Positions 1 to 10,016 of a stretch of DNA of 64,000 bases are shown in pieces. The notes under the pieces are model-generated. The model was given only the letters and a program-made list of their open reading frames with translations. It ran no database searches and was not told where the DNA came from. The stretch covers positions 325,800-389,799 of the forward strand of contig NZ_CP059218.1 of the NCBI RefSeq assembly GCF_014252335.1, given 5' to 3'. The translations under genes and the position numbers were made by a program. This DNA comes from Blattabacterium cuenoti (lineage in GTDB: Bacteria; Bacteroidota; Bacteroidia; Flavobacteriales; Blattabacteriaceae). How positions within the stretch are numbered: position 1 is the first letter of the stretch; each line of letters starts with the position of its first letter.

Positions 1-883
<883 letters not shown>

Positions 884-973
884 ATAATTAAATACGTAAA
901 AATTCTATTAAAAAATATTACAATGAATTAGGTCTAGAAAATTTTTTCAAAAATTAAAAGAACAAAATAATAC

Positions 974-981
974 CAAATATA
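974..981 (-). promoter_or_regulatory. Probable rRNA promoter, -7 box TATATTTG
   Basis: On the minus strand the octamer TATATTTG matches the Bacteroidota primary sigma factor -7 consensus TAnnTTTG exactly. It lies about 90 bp upstream of the 16S 5' end, leaving room for a leader. No clear TTG -33 box is visible at 19 bp spacing. The same octamer occurs before pgk, sodA and the SRP RNA, which raises confidence. Confidence 0.55.
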
Positions 982-1068
982 TATGTTTTTTCTTAAAAAA
1001 TATTTTTTTGTTAAAAAAAAAATAATATAATTTTATTTTTTTTAGGTTGTTATTTTGTTATTTTTATT

Positions 1069-2115
1069 ATGAGAACTTCTGATTTTGATTTTAAATTTCC
1101 CATTGATCTATTAGCTACTTATCCTACTAAAGAAAGAGATGAATCTAAATTAATGGTAATACATAAAAAACATCAAATAATTGAACATAAATTATTTAAA
1201 GATATATATCAATATTTTAATGAAGGAGATACATTAATTTTAAATAATACAAAAGTTTTTCCAGCTAGATTATTTGGTAATAAAGATAAAACAGAAGCTA
1301 AAATAGAAGTTTTTTTATTAAGAGAATTAGATGCTATAGATAGAACATGGGATGTTTTAGTAGATCCAGCAAGAAAAGTAAGAGTTGGAAATAAACTGAA
1401 CTTTGGTTATGGATTAACCGGAGAAGTAATAGATAATACTACTTCTAGAGGAAGAATTTTACAATTACATTACATGGGGAATCATACAAATCTTATAAAA
1501 AAAATAAAAGAAATAGGAAAAACTCCACTACCAAAATATATTAATAGATATCCAGAAAAAATAGATAAAATACGTTATCAAACTATTTATGCAAAAATAG
1601 AAGGATCTGTTGCTGCTCCTACTGCTGGATTACATTTTTCAAAACATCTTTTAAAAAAATTAGAAATAAAAGGAATTAATATAGTAGAAATTACACTCCA
1701 TATTGGATTGGGTAGTTTTTTACCTGTAGAAGTAGAAGATATATCTAAACATAAAATGGATTCAGAAAAATGTTTTATTAAATCAAATATTTGTGAAATC
1801 GTAAATCAATCTATTAAACAAAAAAAAATGATATGTGCAGTAGGAACTTCATCTATGAGAGCTATTGAAAGCTCTGTTTCTTCAAATAAAAATTTAAATC
1901 CTTTTTCTGGATGGACTAACAAATTTATATTTCCTCCTTATAATTTTAATATAGCTAATTGTATGATTACTAATTTTCATATGCCTAAATCAACATTACT
2001 TATGATGACATCTGCTTTTACAGGATATAATTTACTCATGAAAGCTTATCAAATAGCTATACAAAATAAATATAGATTATATTCTTATGGTGATTCTATG
2101 TTAATATTACCATAA
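1069..2115 (+). CDS. queA: tRNA preQ1(34) S-adenosylmethionine ribosyltransferase-isomerase QueA
   Basis: QueA transfers the ribosyl part of SAM to preQ1 at the wobble base of GUN-anticodon tRNAs, giving epoxyqueuosine. The 348-residue length is normal for the family. Visible family motifs are AAPTAGLHF (182-190), TLHIGLGSF (209-217), [11 protein letters not shown] and NFHMPKST (302-309). The start ATG follows a non-coding AT-rich leader and no upstream alternative fits. It is the first gene of a tight plus-strand run: the polyprenyl synthase begins 10 bp after its stop, followed by topA. It is divergent from 16S rRNA. The window contains a GUU-anticodon tRNA-Asn, which is a natural substrate. 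Identification is firm. Confidence 0.96.
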   Translation: MRTSDFDFKFPIDLLATYPTKERDESKLMVIHKKHQIIEHKLFKDIYQYFNEGDTLILNNTKVFPARLFGNKDKTEAKIEVFLLRELDAIDRTWDVLVDPARKVRVGNKLNFGYGLTGEVIDNTTSRGRILQLHYMGNHTNLIKKIKEIGKTPLPKYINRYPEKIDKIRYQTIYAKIEGSVAAPTAGLHFSKHLLKKLEIKGINIVEITLHIGLGSFLPVEVEDISKHKMDSEKCFIKSNICEIVNQSIKQKKMICAVGTSSMRAIESSVSSNKNLNPFSGWTNKFIFPPYNFNIANCMITNFHMPKSTLLMMTSAFTGYNLLMKAYQIAIQNKYRLYSYGDSMLILP

Positions 2116-2125
2116 AAAATAATAT

Positions 2126-3103
2126 ATGAATATTCTTGATAAGATTCAAGTCTCTATACAAGAAGAAATGAAATATTTTGAAAAACAATTTTTTCAAATT
2201 ACAAAAAATAAAATTTCTTTAATAAAAAATATTAATAATTATATAATTCCTAAAAAAGGCAAACGAATTCGTCCTATGTTTGTTTTCTTAATTGCAAAAA
2301 TGTTAGGAAACATACAAAAAAAAACATATCATACTGCGTCTTTAATAGAGTTAATTCATACTGCTACATTAGTACATGATGATGTTATTGATAATAGCAA
2401 TTTTAGAAGAGGATTTTCTTCAATTAATGCTATCTGGCAAAATAAAATAGCTGTTTTAATAGGAGATTATTTTTTATCTAAAGGACTTTTATTAGCAACT
2501 AATCATCATTATCATGATTTATTAAAAATTATTTGTACAACTGTAAAAAATATGAGTGAAGGAGAATTATTACAAATAGAAAAATCTCAAACTTTAGATA
2601 TTACAGAAAAAATATATAATCAAATTATTTGTAAAAAAACTGCTGGATTAATTTCTGCCTCTTGTGAAGGAGGAGCAATTTCTGTTAATGTCAGTAAACG
2701 AACATCTTTAAATATGAAATACTTTGGAAAATTATCTGGTATAGCTTTTCAAATTAGAGATGATTTATTTGATTATGATAATATAAATGACAAATTAATT
2801 GGAAAACCAGTAGGAATTGATTTAAAAGATAAAAAAATAACATTACCCCTTATTTATGCTATTAAAAAAGCATCTAAAAATGATAAAATATGGATATTAG
2901 ATTCTATAAAAAATTTTAATAATCACACCACCAATCATAAAATTATAGATTATGTTAAACAATCAGGTGGTATTACATATGCTATTAAACAAATGATAAA
3001 ATATAAAAATAAAGCTTTAAAAATATTAGATAATTATCCAAAAGGATCAACTAAAGACTCTTTAAAATCATTAGTCAATTTTCTAGTAGAAAGAAATATA
3101 TAA
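2126..3103 (+). CDS. ispB: Trans-polyprenyl diphosphate synthase (probable menaquinone side chain)
   Basis: An E-type isoprenyl diphosphate synthase, 325 residues. It has the GKRIRP substrate-binding motif (45-50), the first Asp-rich motif DDVID (85-89) and the second, DDLFD (212-216), which hold the Mg-diphosphate of the allylic substrate and isopentenyl diphosphate. The long helix region and the lack of bulky residues typical of short-chain synthases fit a long-chain (hepta/octaprenyl) product, but chain length cannot be read reliably. The product would be the tail donor for MenA (26701-27573). Sits between queA and topA, separated by 10 bp and 3 bp, so co-transcription is likely. The symbol is by family; hepT-type activity is possible. 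Confidence 0.88.
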   Translation: MNILDKIQVSIQEEMKYFEKQFFQITKNKISLIKNINNYIIPKKGKRIRPMFVFLIAKMLGNIQKKTYHTASLIELIHTATLVHDDVIDNSNFRRGFSSINAIWQNKIAVLIGDYFLSKGLLLATNHHYHDLLKIICTTVKNMSEGELLQIEKSQTLDITEKIYNQIICKKTAGLISASCEGGAISVNVSKRTSLNMKYFGKLSGIAFQIRDDLFDYDNINDKLIGKPVGIDLKDKKITLPLIYAIKKASKNDKIWILDSIKNFNNHTTNHKIIDYVKQSGGITYAIKQMIKYKNKALKILDNYPKGSTKDSLKSLVNFLVERNI

Positions 3104-3106
3104 TAT

Positions 3107-5227
3107 ATGACAAAAAATTTAGTGATTGTGGAATCTCCAACGAAAGCTAATACTATACAAAAGTTACTTAAAGATGACTTTCATGTAGTATCTAGTAATG
3201 GACATATTGTAGATCTTCCAGAAAAAACAATTGGAATTGATTTTAACAATAATTTTCAACCTAATTACGTAATTCTTCCAAAAAAACTAAAAATAGTTCA
3301 ACATCTTAAAGCAATAATGAATAATTATAATATAATTTGGATTGCCTCTGATGAGGATAGAGAAGGTGAAGCTATAGCATATCATATTTATAAAATATTA
3401 AATATACCAGATCAAAAAGTAAGAAGAATTGTATTTCATGAAATTACCAAAAATGCTATATTAAAAGCTATACAAAACCCAAGACAAATTAATTATAATT
3501 TAGTATATGCTCAACAAGCAAGGAGAATTATGGATCGATTAGTTGGATTTCAATTATCTCCAATTTTGTGGAAAAAAATTAATTCTAGATTATCTGCTGG
3601 AAGAGTTCAATCTGCAGTAGTACGACTTATTGTAGATAGAGAACAAAATATCCAAAAATTTACTCCAGTTACAGGATATAAAATATATGGGACCTTTACA
3701 ATACAACAAAATAATAACAACAATATTATACTTAATGCAAAATTTTTAAAAAAAATACAAGAAAAAAACGAAGTACAATCCATTTTATCGTCATGCATAA
3801 AAACATCTTTTTTCATTAAAAATATCAAAATAACACAAAAAAAAACATCTCCACCACCACCATTTACAACAACATCTTTACAACAAGAAGCAAATCAAAA
3901 ATTACATTTTTCTATATATAAAACTATGTCGATAGCTCAAAAATTATATGAACAAGGATATATAACATATATACGAACAGATAGCACTCATTTATCTAAA
4001 GATATTTGTAAACAAATCACCGATTTTATTCTTATGACCTATGGTAAAAAATATTTATCACCAAAAGAATTTTCATATCAATCAAAATTTGCTCAAGAAG
4101 CTCATGAAAGTATTCATCCAACTGATATTAACAATAGTTCTGTTTTAAATTCTTTAGATACTTTTCAACAATTGCTTTATCAATTAATTTGGAAACGCAC
4201 TATTATAGGACAAATGTCAGATGCTATTATTGCATACAAAAATTTTTATATACAATCTTCTAATTTAGAACATCCTTTTATTTTTTCAACAAAATATATG
4301 ATTTTCGATGGATTTATGAAAATACACAAAACATCACAACATACTGAATATAATGATATTAAAATAGGAACTCCTTTACAACAACAAGAAATTATAGCAA
4401 AACAATTTTTAACACAACATGTACCTAGATATAATGAAGGATCTTTAGTGAAAACTTTAGAAAATCTTGGAATAGGTAGACCTTCTACTTATGTGCCTAT
4501 CATTTATTCTATACAAAAAAGACATTATGTAATCATTCAAAAATATATACAAACTAAAAATACGGTTGAATCTTTAATTCTTAAAAATAATGTCATTATT
4601 CAAAAAACAGATAACATTATTAATACCGAAAAAAATAAATTTTTACCTACAGAAATGGGAATTATTGTAACAAAATTTTTAAAAACAAATTTTCATAATA
4701 TTATAGACTATAATTTTACTGCTAATTTAGAAAAAGATTTTGATGATATAGCAAAAGGAGATAAAATTTGGTACAATATTATTCATAATTTTTATAATCA
4801 TTTTAATAAAAAATTAAAGTATGTCACTGAACATGTTGAGAAAATTAAAAAACAACGTTTTTTGGGATTAGATCCTTTATATAAGAAAAAAATTTTTGCT
4901 AAAATTGCTCGTTTTGGTCCAGTTATACAGATGGGAGAATTTGAATTAAATCAAAAAGAAAAACCAAAATTTTCTCCATTATTAGTTAATCAAACCATTG
5001 AAAGTATTTCTTTACAAGAAGCATTAAAACTTATTGAATTACCTAAATTGCTAGGAAAATTTGAAAATAAAGAAATTTTATTAAAAATGAATAAATATAA
5101 TATTTTCATTCAACATAATAATCAATATATTACAATTAATCAAGAATTGTTTTTTAATTCATCAATAAATATAAAACAAGCTATTGATATTATATTAAAA
5201 AATAGACATCTCGATAAGAAAAAATAA
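3107..5227 (+). CDS. topA: DNA topoisomerase I (short form)
   Basis: Type IA topoisomerase that relaxes negative supercoils. The Toprim domain is at the N-terminus (Glu9 in VIVESPTKA; Asp82, Asp84 and Glu86 in SDEDREGEA). The catalytic tyrosine is Tyr288 in YITYIRTDS. GIGRPSTY lies further on. At 706 residues it is shorter than the roughly 830-850 residues I expect for free-living Flavobacteria. The C-terminus keeps one complete repeat of the Bacteroidota C-terminal type (near 610-690) plus a partial one, and has no Cys4 zinc ribbons. The start is 3 bp after the polyprenyl synthase stop. The catalytic core is complete, so the gene is judged functional with a trimmed DNA-binding tail. Confidence 0.95.
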   Translation: MTKNLVIVESPTKANTIQKLLKDDFHVVSSNGHIVDLPEKTIGIDFNNNFQPNYVILPKKLKIVQHLKAIMNNYNIIWIASDEDREGEAIAYHIYKILNIPDQKVRRIVFHEITKNAILKAIQNPRQINYNLVYAQQARRIMDRLVGFQLSPILWKKINSRLSAGRVQSAVVRLIVDREQNIQKFTPVTGYKIYGTFTIQQNNNNNIILNAKFLKKIQEKNEVQSILSSCIKTSFFIKNIKITQKKTSPPPPFTTTSLQQEANQKLHFSIYKTMSIAQKLYEQGYITYIRTDSTHLSKDICKQITDFILMTYGKKYLSPKEFSYQSKFAQEAHESIHPTDINNSSVLNSLDTFQQLLYQLIWKRTIIGQMSDAIIAYKNFYIQSSNLEHPFIFSTKYMIFDGFMKIHKTSQHTEYNDIKIGTPLQQQEIIAKQFLTQHVPRYNEGSLVKTLENLGIGRPSTYVPIIYSIQKRHYVIIQKYIQTKNTVESLILKNNVIIQKTDNIINTEKNKFLPTEMGIIVTKFLKTNFHNIIDYNFTANLEKDFDDIAKGDKIWYNIIHNFYNHFNKKLKYVTEHVEKIKKQRFLGLDPLYKKKIFAKIARFGPVIQMGEFELNQKEKPKFSPLLVNQTIESISLQEALKLIELPKLLGKFENKEILLKMNKYNIFIQHNNQYITINQELFFNSSINIKQAIDIILKNRHLDKKK

Positions 5228-5685
5228 ATTCTGTTTATTGTTTATTAATTAATTATCAAAATATCTTTGATTAAGTAGTTGAATATGAAGCTTTATCATT
5301 ACCTGTACGTTTCATTTAACATAATCTAAATATTTTGTAAATAATAATACTTATTGTATGATATTACATAAACAGAAATTTATTGTATTGCAAAAGCTTC
5401 TGTCATAGTTTTCATTTATATTATCAAAAATTCATTATAAGGTAAATATTTTCCTATCAAAATATAATAATGAGATAAAGATAAATTATCAGTAAAACTA
5501 ATTGTTTTTAACACACAGCCTCATTTCCAATCATATTAAAATATTTTTGTCCTTTCCTTTCCTTTCCTTTCCTTTCCTTTCCTTATTAATCACATAATTT
5601 GTTAATCGATATAATATCTTCATATCTTTATATTATAATAAGAATTATATATATTTATTATTAAAGATTATCAACAATCAATATA
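5228..5685. other. 458-bp gene-free stretch, possible gene remnant
   Basis: The second-largest non-coding interval in the coding part of the window after none comparable elsewhere, lying between topA and rsmI. I translated both strands by eye. Only short broken pieces appear; the longest runs are about 35 codons on the minus strand (near 5410-5520), and none is recognisable. No tRNA-like fold was seen. It carries a CCTTT microsatellite at 5551-5584, and AT-rich DNA follows up to rsmI. An eroded gene is plausible in a shrinking genome but is not shown by the sequence. Confidence 0.4.
5551..5584. repeat. Pentanucleotide microsatellite (CCTTT)6 plus CCTT
   Basis: Six perfect copies of CCTTT run from 5551 to 5580 and are followed by CCTT. 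It ends about 100 bp before the rsmI start codon. It is the only such tract I noticed in the window and its C content is out of character with its surroundings. Confidence 0.98.
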
Positions 5686-6375
5686 ATGTTATATATTATT
5701 CCTACTCCTATAGGAAATAGAGAAGATCTAACATTTCGAAGTCTTAGAATATTAAATGAAGTAGATATTATTTTAGTAGAAAATTATAAATTTTCAAAAA
5801 AATTACTAAATTATTATAAAATAAAGACATCTATTAAAACTTATACTTGTTATAATGAACATTATATAATTCCTCATATTTTAAAAATTATTAAACAAGG
5901 TAAAAAATTAGCATTAATTACTAATGCAGGAACACCAAGTATATCAGACCCTGGGTTTCTCCTTATTCAATCTTGTATTAAACATTCTATAAATATAGAA
6001 TGTTTACCTGGAGCAACCGCTTTTGTACCTGCATTAGTAATTTCTGGACTTCCTATTCATGAATTTACATTTATTGGGTTTTTATCTAAAAAGAAAATAA
6101 AAAGAATCAATAAATTGAAAAATCTTTTACAAGTTAAAAGAACTATTGTAATGTATGAATCACCTCATCGCTTGTTAAATACTTTAAATGATATACAAGA
6201 TCTTTGTGGTTCAGATCAATATATTGTTCTTTGTAAAGAAATATCAAAAATGTTTCAAGAAACATTTAGAGGAAAAATTAATAATTTAATTTTACAATTA
6301 CAAAATAAAAACAAAAAAATATTAGGAGAATATGTATTGATTATTCATGGACATTCAATAATACATAATAATTAA
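5686..6375 (+). CDS. rsmI: 16S rRNA (cytidine-1402 2'-O) methyltransferase RsmI
   Basis: SAM-dependent methyltransferase of the tetrapyrrole-methylase fold that modifies C1402 in the ribosomal P site. It starts with the family signature LYIIPTPIGN (2-11), then NAGTPSISDPG (80-90), LPGATAFVPALVISGLP and YESPHRL. It has 229 residues. That is shorter than E. coli RsmI (about 286), but I believe it is near the usual Bacteroidota size. It begins after a long gene-free stretch and its 3' end overlaps convergent asd by 4 bp, a sign of compaction. The ATG is the first codon of the recognised N-terminus, so the start is secure. Confidence 0.95.
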   Translation: MLYIIPTPIGNREDLTFRSLRILNEVDIILVENYKFSKKLLNYYKIKTSIKTYTCYNEHYIIPHILKIIKQGKKLALITNAGTPSISDPGFLLIQSCIKHSINIECLPGATAFVPALVISGLPIHEFTFIGFLSKKKIKRINKLKNLLQVKRTIVMYESPHRLLNTLNDIQDLCGSDQYIVLCKEISKMFQETFRGKINNLILQLQNKNKKILGEYVLIIHGHSIIHNN

Positions 6376-7361
6376 ACATATTTTTTTTCTATTAATAATT
6401 CTGCAATTTGAATAGCATTGGTTGCTGCTCCTTTTCTCAGATTATCTGATGTAATCCACATATTTAACGAATTTATACAAGAATCATCTATACGTATTCT
6501 TCCAACAAAAACATCATCTTTATTATGAGAAAATAACGGCATTGGATAAATATTTTTATCTGGATTATCTTGAAGAATAATTCCTTTTGAATTTGAAAAA
6601 ATTTTTTTTATTTTCTCAATATTTGGTTTGTTTTTCAATGTAATATTAACACTTTCTGAATGCCCACCAATTACAGGTACACGAACAGCAGTAGCTGTAA
6701 TTGCTATATTTTGATCGTTTAAAATTTTTTTTGTTTCTTTAATTAATTTCATTTCTTCTTTGGTATATCCATTTTGTTCAAACATATCACAATGTGGTAA
6801 TACATTGTGATATATAGGATATGGATATACTTTTAAACTAGAACATCCTTGTTCCTCTTCTTTTAATTGCATTAAAGCTTTTCTTCCTGTTCCAGTAACA
6901 GATTGATATGTTGAAATTACAACTCTATTAATTCCATATTCTATATGTAAAGGATTTAAAATCATGACTAATTGTATAGTAGAACAATTAGGATTAGAAA
7001 TAATTTTATCTTTTTTAGATAAAAAACATGAATTAATTTCAGGAACAATTAATTTTTTTTCTGGATCCATTCTCCATGCAGAAGAATTATCTATTACAAA
7101 GCATCCAATTCTAGAAAATTTTGGTGCCCAATTTATTGAAATATCTGATCCTGCAGAAAATAAAACTATATTAGGACGAATTGATAATAAATCTTTTATA
7201 CTAATTACTTCATGTCTTTTTTCTCGAAAAAAAAATTCTTTCCCTATCGATCTTTTGGAAGCAGATAAAAACAAATTTTGAACTGGAAATTTTCTTTCTT
7301 CTAAAAGTTTTATCATAGTTCTACCTACCATTCCAGTTGCTCCTACTATTCCTAATTTCAT
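6372..7361 (-). CDS. asd: Aspartate-semialdehyde dehydrogenase
   Basis: Reduces aspartyl phosphate with NADPH to aspartate semialdehyde, the branch point to diaminopimelate/lysine, threonine and methionine. The N-terminal Rossmann motif GIVGATGMVG is at residues 4-13. The catalytic cysteine is Cys126 in SNPNCST, and the acid/base histidine is His234 in GGHSESV. It has 329 residues, the normal bacterial length. Diaminopimelate would feed the peptidoglycan polymerised by the PBP at 17282. Convergent with rsmI (4-bp overlap) and divergent from gmk. A TAnnTTTG box lies 47 bp upstream of the start. Confidence 0.97.
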   Translation of the reverse strand: MKLGIVGATGMVGRTMIKLLEERKFPVQNLFLSASKRSIGKEFFFREKRHEVISIKDLLSIRPNIVLFSAGSDISINWAPKFSRIGCFVIDNSSAWRMDPEKKLIVPEINSCFLSKKDKIISNPNCSTIQLVMILNPLHIEYGINRVVISTYQSVTGTGRKALMQLKEEEQGCSSLKVYPYPIYHNVLPHCDMFEQNGYTKEEMKLIKETKKILNDQNIAITATAVRVPVIGGHSESVNITLKNKPNIEKIKKIFSNSKGIILQDNPDKNIYPMPLFSHNKDDVFVGRIRIDDSCINSLNMWITSDNLRKGAATNAIQIAELLIEKKYV

Positions 7362-7407
7362 AATTAAAAATGTTTAGATTGTCTATCTTATTTCTATATT
7401 TTTTTAA

Positions 7408-7415
7408 CAAAATTA
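7408..7415 (-). promoter_or_regulatory. Candidate asd promoter, -7 box TAATTTTG
   Basis: Minus-strand TAATTTTG matches TAnnTTTG exactly. It lies in the 91-bp gap between divergent asd and gmk, about 47 bp before the asd start codon. No convincing -33 TTG is seen at 19 bp. An AT-rich background makes chance matches possible. Confidence 0.4.
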
Positions 7416-7452
7416 GTAAATAATATTTATTTATAACATTACTTAAACTGAT

Positions 7453-8025
7453 ATGATGAAACAAGGAAAAATGATTATTTTATCAGGATCATCTGGATCT
7501 GGTAAAACAACCATTTCTAATTTTTTACTTTCTAAAATTCCATTATTAAAATTTTCTATATCATGCACAACACGTACTATTCGACCTTTTGAAATAGATA
7601 AAAAAGATTATTTTTTTTTATCTAAAAATGAATTTATTAATAAAATAAATAATCATCATTTTATAGAATGGGAAGAAGTTTATCCTCAATTATTTTATGG
7701 AACTTTAAAAGAAGAAATATTTAGAATTTGGAATTCAAATTATCACGTTTTATTTGATGTAGATGTAAAAGGGGGAATAAATTTAAAAACAAAATATCCA
7801 AATAATTCTTTATCTATATTTTTAATGGTGAATTCCATCAAAACTTTAGAAAATAGACTAATTAAAAGAAATTCTGAAAATTATTATAAAATATATATTC
7901 GTTTAAAAAAAGCTGCCACAGAATGGAAATTCTCTAAATTATTTGATATAGTATTAATTAATTTAGATTTATCTATAACAAAAGAAAAAATATTAAAAAT
8001 AGTCTCAAATTTTATATTTAATTAA
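7453..8025 (+). CDS. gmk: Guanylate kinase
   Basis: Phosphorylates GMP to GDP with ATP. The P-loop GSSGSGKT is at residues 12-19 and is followed by SCTTRTIRPFE (GMP-binding, usually SxTTRxxRxGE) and the FIEWEEV region. It has 190 residues, the normal length. The run MMKQGKM gives three possible methionine starts within seven codons (residues 1, 2 and 7); the first is used here and the choice changes little. The RxGE-type motif reads RPFE, so the usual glycine is replaced by phenylalanine. Divergent from asd; the next gene downstream is tRNA-Asn on the other strand. Confidence 0.95.
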   Translation: MMKQGKMIILSGSSGSGKTTISNFLLSKIPLLKFSISCTTRTIRPFEIDKKDYFFLSKNEFINKINNHHFIEWEEVYPQLFYGTLKEEIFRIWNSNYHVLFDVDVKGGINLKTKYPNNSLSIFLMVNSIKTLENRLIKRNSENYYKIYIRLKKAATEWKFSKLFDIVLINLDLSITKEKILKIVSNFIFN

Positions 8026-8114
8026 CAATTTTTATATCATATCAACCACACCACTATACTTATACTAGATATACACACTGACTCTCATCACATACATCAT
8101 AAATAAATAACTAA

Positions 8115-8189
8115 CTCCCCAGGCTGGATTTGAACCAGCGACCCTCTGATTAACAGTCAGATGCTCTAACCAAACTGAGCTACTGAGGA
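8115..8189 (-). tRNA. trnN: tRNA-Asn (GTT)
   Basis: The minus-strand sequence folds as a 75-nt cloverleaf. The acceptor TCCTCAG pairs with CTGGGGA (one G-T pair) and the discriminator is G. The D arm contains AGCTCAGTTTGGTTAGAGC. The anticodon loop CTGTTAA carries GTT, and the T arm GCTGGTTCAAATCCAGC is perfect. No CCA is encoded. It lies 17 bp downstream of rpiB on the same strand. The flanking 8026-8114 is low in G on the plus strand and holds no gene. Confidence 0.97.
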
Positions 8190-8206
8190 TTTGTTATCTG
8201 AATTTT

Positions 8207-8674
8207 TCAGTTCATTAATTTATTTATAATCGGAATTTTTTTAATTCTTTGTTTATGTCGTCCTCCTTCAAATTCTGTATTAAAGAATATGTTAATCAAA
8301 TTCAATACTTCTTTTTGACTAATAAAACGAGATGGTAAACTAATGATATTTGCATTATTATGTTTTCTTGCTAATAAAGCAATTTCTTTTTTCCATACTA
8401 AAGCTGCACGAATTTGTGGATATTTATTAGCTGTCATAGCGGCACCATTTCCACTACCACAAATAATAATTCCAAAATCGGCTTTACCATCCACTACCAT
8501 TTTAGCGGTAGGATGAACAAAATCTGGATAATCTACTTTGATTAATCCGTTAGTAGATATATTAGCACAATATCCACAATCTTTGACTTGATAGTTTTTA
8601 ATATTTTGTAAATAAGTCTTAATTATATTTTTATAATTTATTCCTGTATGATCAGCTCCTATAGCAATTATCAT
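8207..8674 (-). CDS. rpiB: Ribose-5-phosphate isomerase B
   Basis: Interconverts ribose 5-phosphate and ribulose 5-phosphate in the non-oxidative pentose phosphate pathway. The start is set at 8674 because the family begins MIIAIGADHTG. An in-frame ATG 54 bp further upstream would add 18 residues with no family counterpart. This gives 155 residues, a normal length. The active-site region IICGSGNGAAMTANK, with its cysteine and phosphate-binding loop, and the conserved IRAALVW are present. Divergent from pgk across a 75-bp spacer. It probably reads toward tRNA-Asn. Confidence 0.95.
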   Translation of the reverse strand: MIIAIGADHTGINYKNIIKTYLQNIKNYQVKDCGYCANISTNGLIKVDYPDFVHPTAKMVVDGKADFGIIICGSGNGAAMTANKYPQIRAALVWKKEIALLARKHNNANIISLPSRFISQKEVLNLINIFFNTEFEGGRHKQRIKKIPIINKLMN

Positions 8675-8701
8675 TTTATAAAAATACATCAAAATTTTAA
8701 A

Positions 8702-8709
8702 TATATTTG
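8702..8709 (+). promoter_or_regulatory. Candidate pgk promoter, -7 box TATATTTG
   Basis: Exact TAnnTTTG match in the 75-bp divergent spacer between rpiB and pgk, 40 bp before the pgk ATG. That would leave a leader of about 30 nt. No clear -33 TTG is visible. The octamer is identical to those before 16S rRNA, sodA and SRP RNA. Confidence 0.5.
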
Positions 8710-8749
8710 AATTATATTTTACAAACAAACGAATGAATGATTATATTAA

Positions 8750-9958
8750 ATGATTAATTTAAACTTAATAAAAACTGTTAATGATTTCAATTTTTACAAT
8801 AAAATTGCTTTAATTAGAGTAGATTTTAATATACCAATAAATCCTAAAAACTTTCATATATTAGATGATACAAGAATTAAATCTTCAATTCCTACAATAA
8901 AAAAAGTATTATATGATAATGGAAAAGTAATATTACTATCACATTTTGGTAGACCAAAAGGAAAATATAATAAAAATTATTCCATAAAATTTCTGATTCC
9001 TTATTTATATAAAAAATTAAAAGTTACTATCAAATTTTCAGAATATTGCATAGGACCTATGGTAGAACAATTAGTTTTAAATTTAAAAAATAAGGAAGTT
9101 ATGCTATTAGAAAATCTAAGATTTTATCAAGAAGAAGAAGATAATAATAAACTTTTTGCATTTCAATTATCTAAACTTGGAGATATTTATGTTAATGATG
9201 CATTTGGATCATCTCATCGTTTCCATGCCTCTATAACAACATTACCAAAATTATTTGTAAATAGAAAATGTATTGGATTTTTAATGGAAAAAGAAATTAA
9301 ATCTTTAAATAAATTTTTAGGAACTGGTAAACAACCTATTTCTGTTTTATTAGGTGGATCCAAAATTAATTCTAAAATTAAAATTATTAAAAATTTAGTT
9401 CATTTTGCAGATCATATTTTAATAGGAGGAGGAATGGCATATCCATTTATTAAAATTTTAGGTGGACAAATAGGAGATTCTTTGACAGAAAAATATGATA
9501 AAAAAATAGAAACAGAATTAAAATCTGTTTTAGAAAATAATCATAAAAAAATATTTTTTCCAAAGGATGTTATTATTGTTAATAATAATGAGCATCAAAC
9601 AAAAATAGTTTCTATAAATTCTATTCCACATGGATGGAAAGGTTTAGATATAGGACCTGAATCTATCAATTTTTTTTGTACCATTTTAAAACAATCTAAA
9701 ACAATTCTTTGGAATGGTCCATTTGGGGTATTTGAACAACATCCTTTTTATATAGGAACTCAATCAATAGCAAAATTTATAGTAGAATTAACTATAAAAA
9801 ATAATTGTTTTTCTTTGGTCGGTGGTGGAGATTCTATTGCTGCATTAAAAATGATTCAACTTGAAAACAAAGTAAGTTATATATCCACCGGAGGTGGAGC
9901 ACTTTTAGAAAGCCTTCAAAATACAACACTTCCTGGTATACAAGCTTTTTTTTCATAA
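8750..9958 (+). CDS. pgk: Phosphoglycerate kinase
   Basis: Transfers phosphate from 1,3-bisphosphoglycerate to ADP in glycolysis. 402 residues, against about 390-415 in bacteria. Signature motifs: RVDFNIP (N-domain substrate site), SHFGRPKG, NDAFGSSHR, and the C-terminal nucleotide-binding GGGDSIAAL with the STGGGALLE stretch. Together with gpmI and eno in this window it covers three of the four steps from 1,3-bisphosphoglycerate to pyruvate. The gene is complete with no missing motif. It has its own candidate promoter and is followed 58 bp later by sodA, which also has a promoter box. Confidence 0.98.
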   Translation: MINLNLIKTVNDFNFYNKIALIRVDFNIPINPKNFHILDDTRIKSSIPTIKKVLYDNGKVILLSHFGRPKGKYNKNYSIKFLIPYLYKKLKVTIKFSEYCIGPMVEQLVLNLKNKEVMLLENLRFYQEEEDNNKLFAFQLSKLGDIYVNDAFGSSHRFHASITTLPKLFVNRKCIGFLMEKEIKSLNKFLGTGKQPISVLLGGSKINSKIKIIKNLVHFADHILIGGGMAYPFIKILGGQIGDSLTEKYDKKIETELKSVLENNHKKIFFPKDVIIVNNNEHQTKIVSINSIPHGWKGLDIGPESINFFCTILKQSKTILWNGPFGVFEQHPFYIGTQSIAKFIVELTIKNNCFSLVGGGDSIAALKMIQLENKVSYISTGGGALLESLQNTTLPGIQAFFS

Positions 9959-9975
9959 ACAAAAACAAAATAATG

Positions 9976-9983
9976 TATATTTG
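9976..9983 (+). promoter_or_regulatory. Candidate sodA promoter, -7 box TATATTTG
   Basis: Exact TAnnTTTG octamer 33 bp before the chosen sodA ATG, in the gap after pgk. If used, transcription starts near 9990, downstream of the longer alternative start at 9981. That supports the shorter SodA protein. Confidence 0.5.
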
Positions 9984-10016
9984 TTTTTTATTTTTCGAAT
10001 ATACAATATAATTAAT

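Noticed and set aside
6964-7281. 105-codon plus-strand frame
   Set aside because: Antisense to the well-supported asd gene.
8026-8114. G-poor stretch as possible small RNA
   Set aside because: No stable fold found by eye; it reads as biased spacer before tRNA-Asn.
9981-10016. Longer SodA N-terminus
   Set aside because: Twelve extra residues are not conserved and the start lies inside the TATATTTG promoter box.
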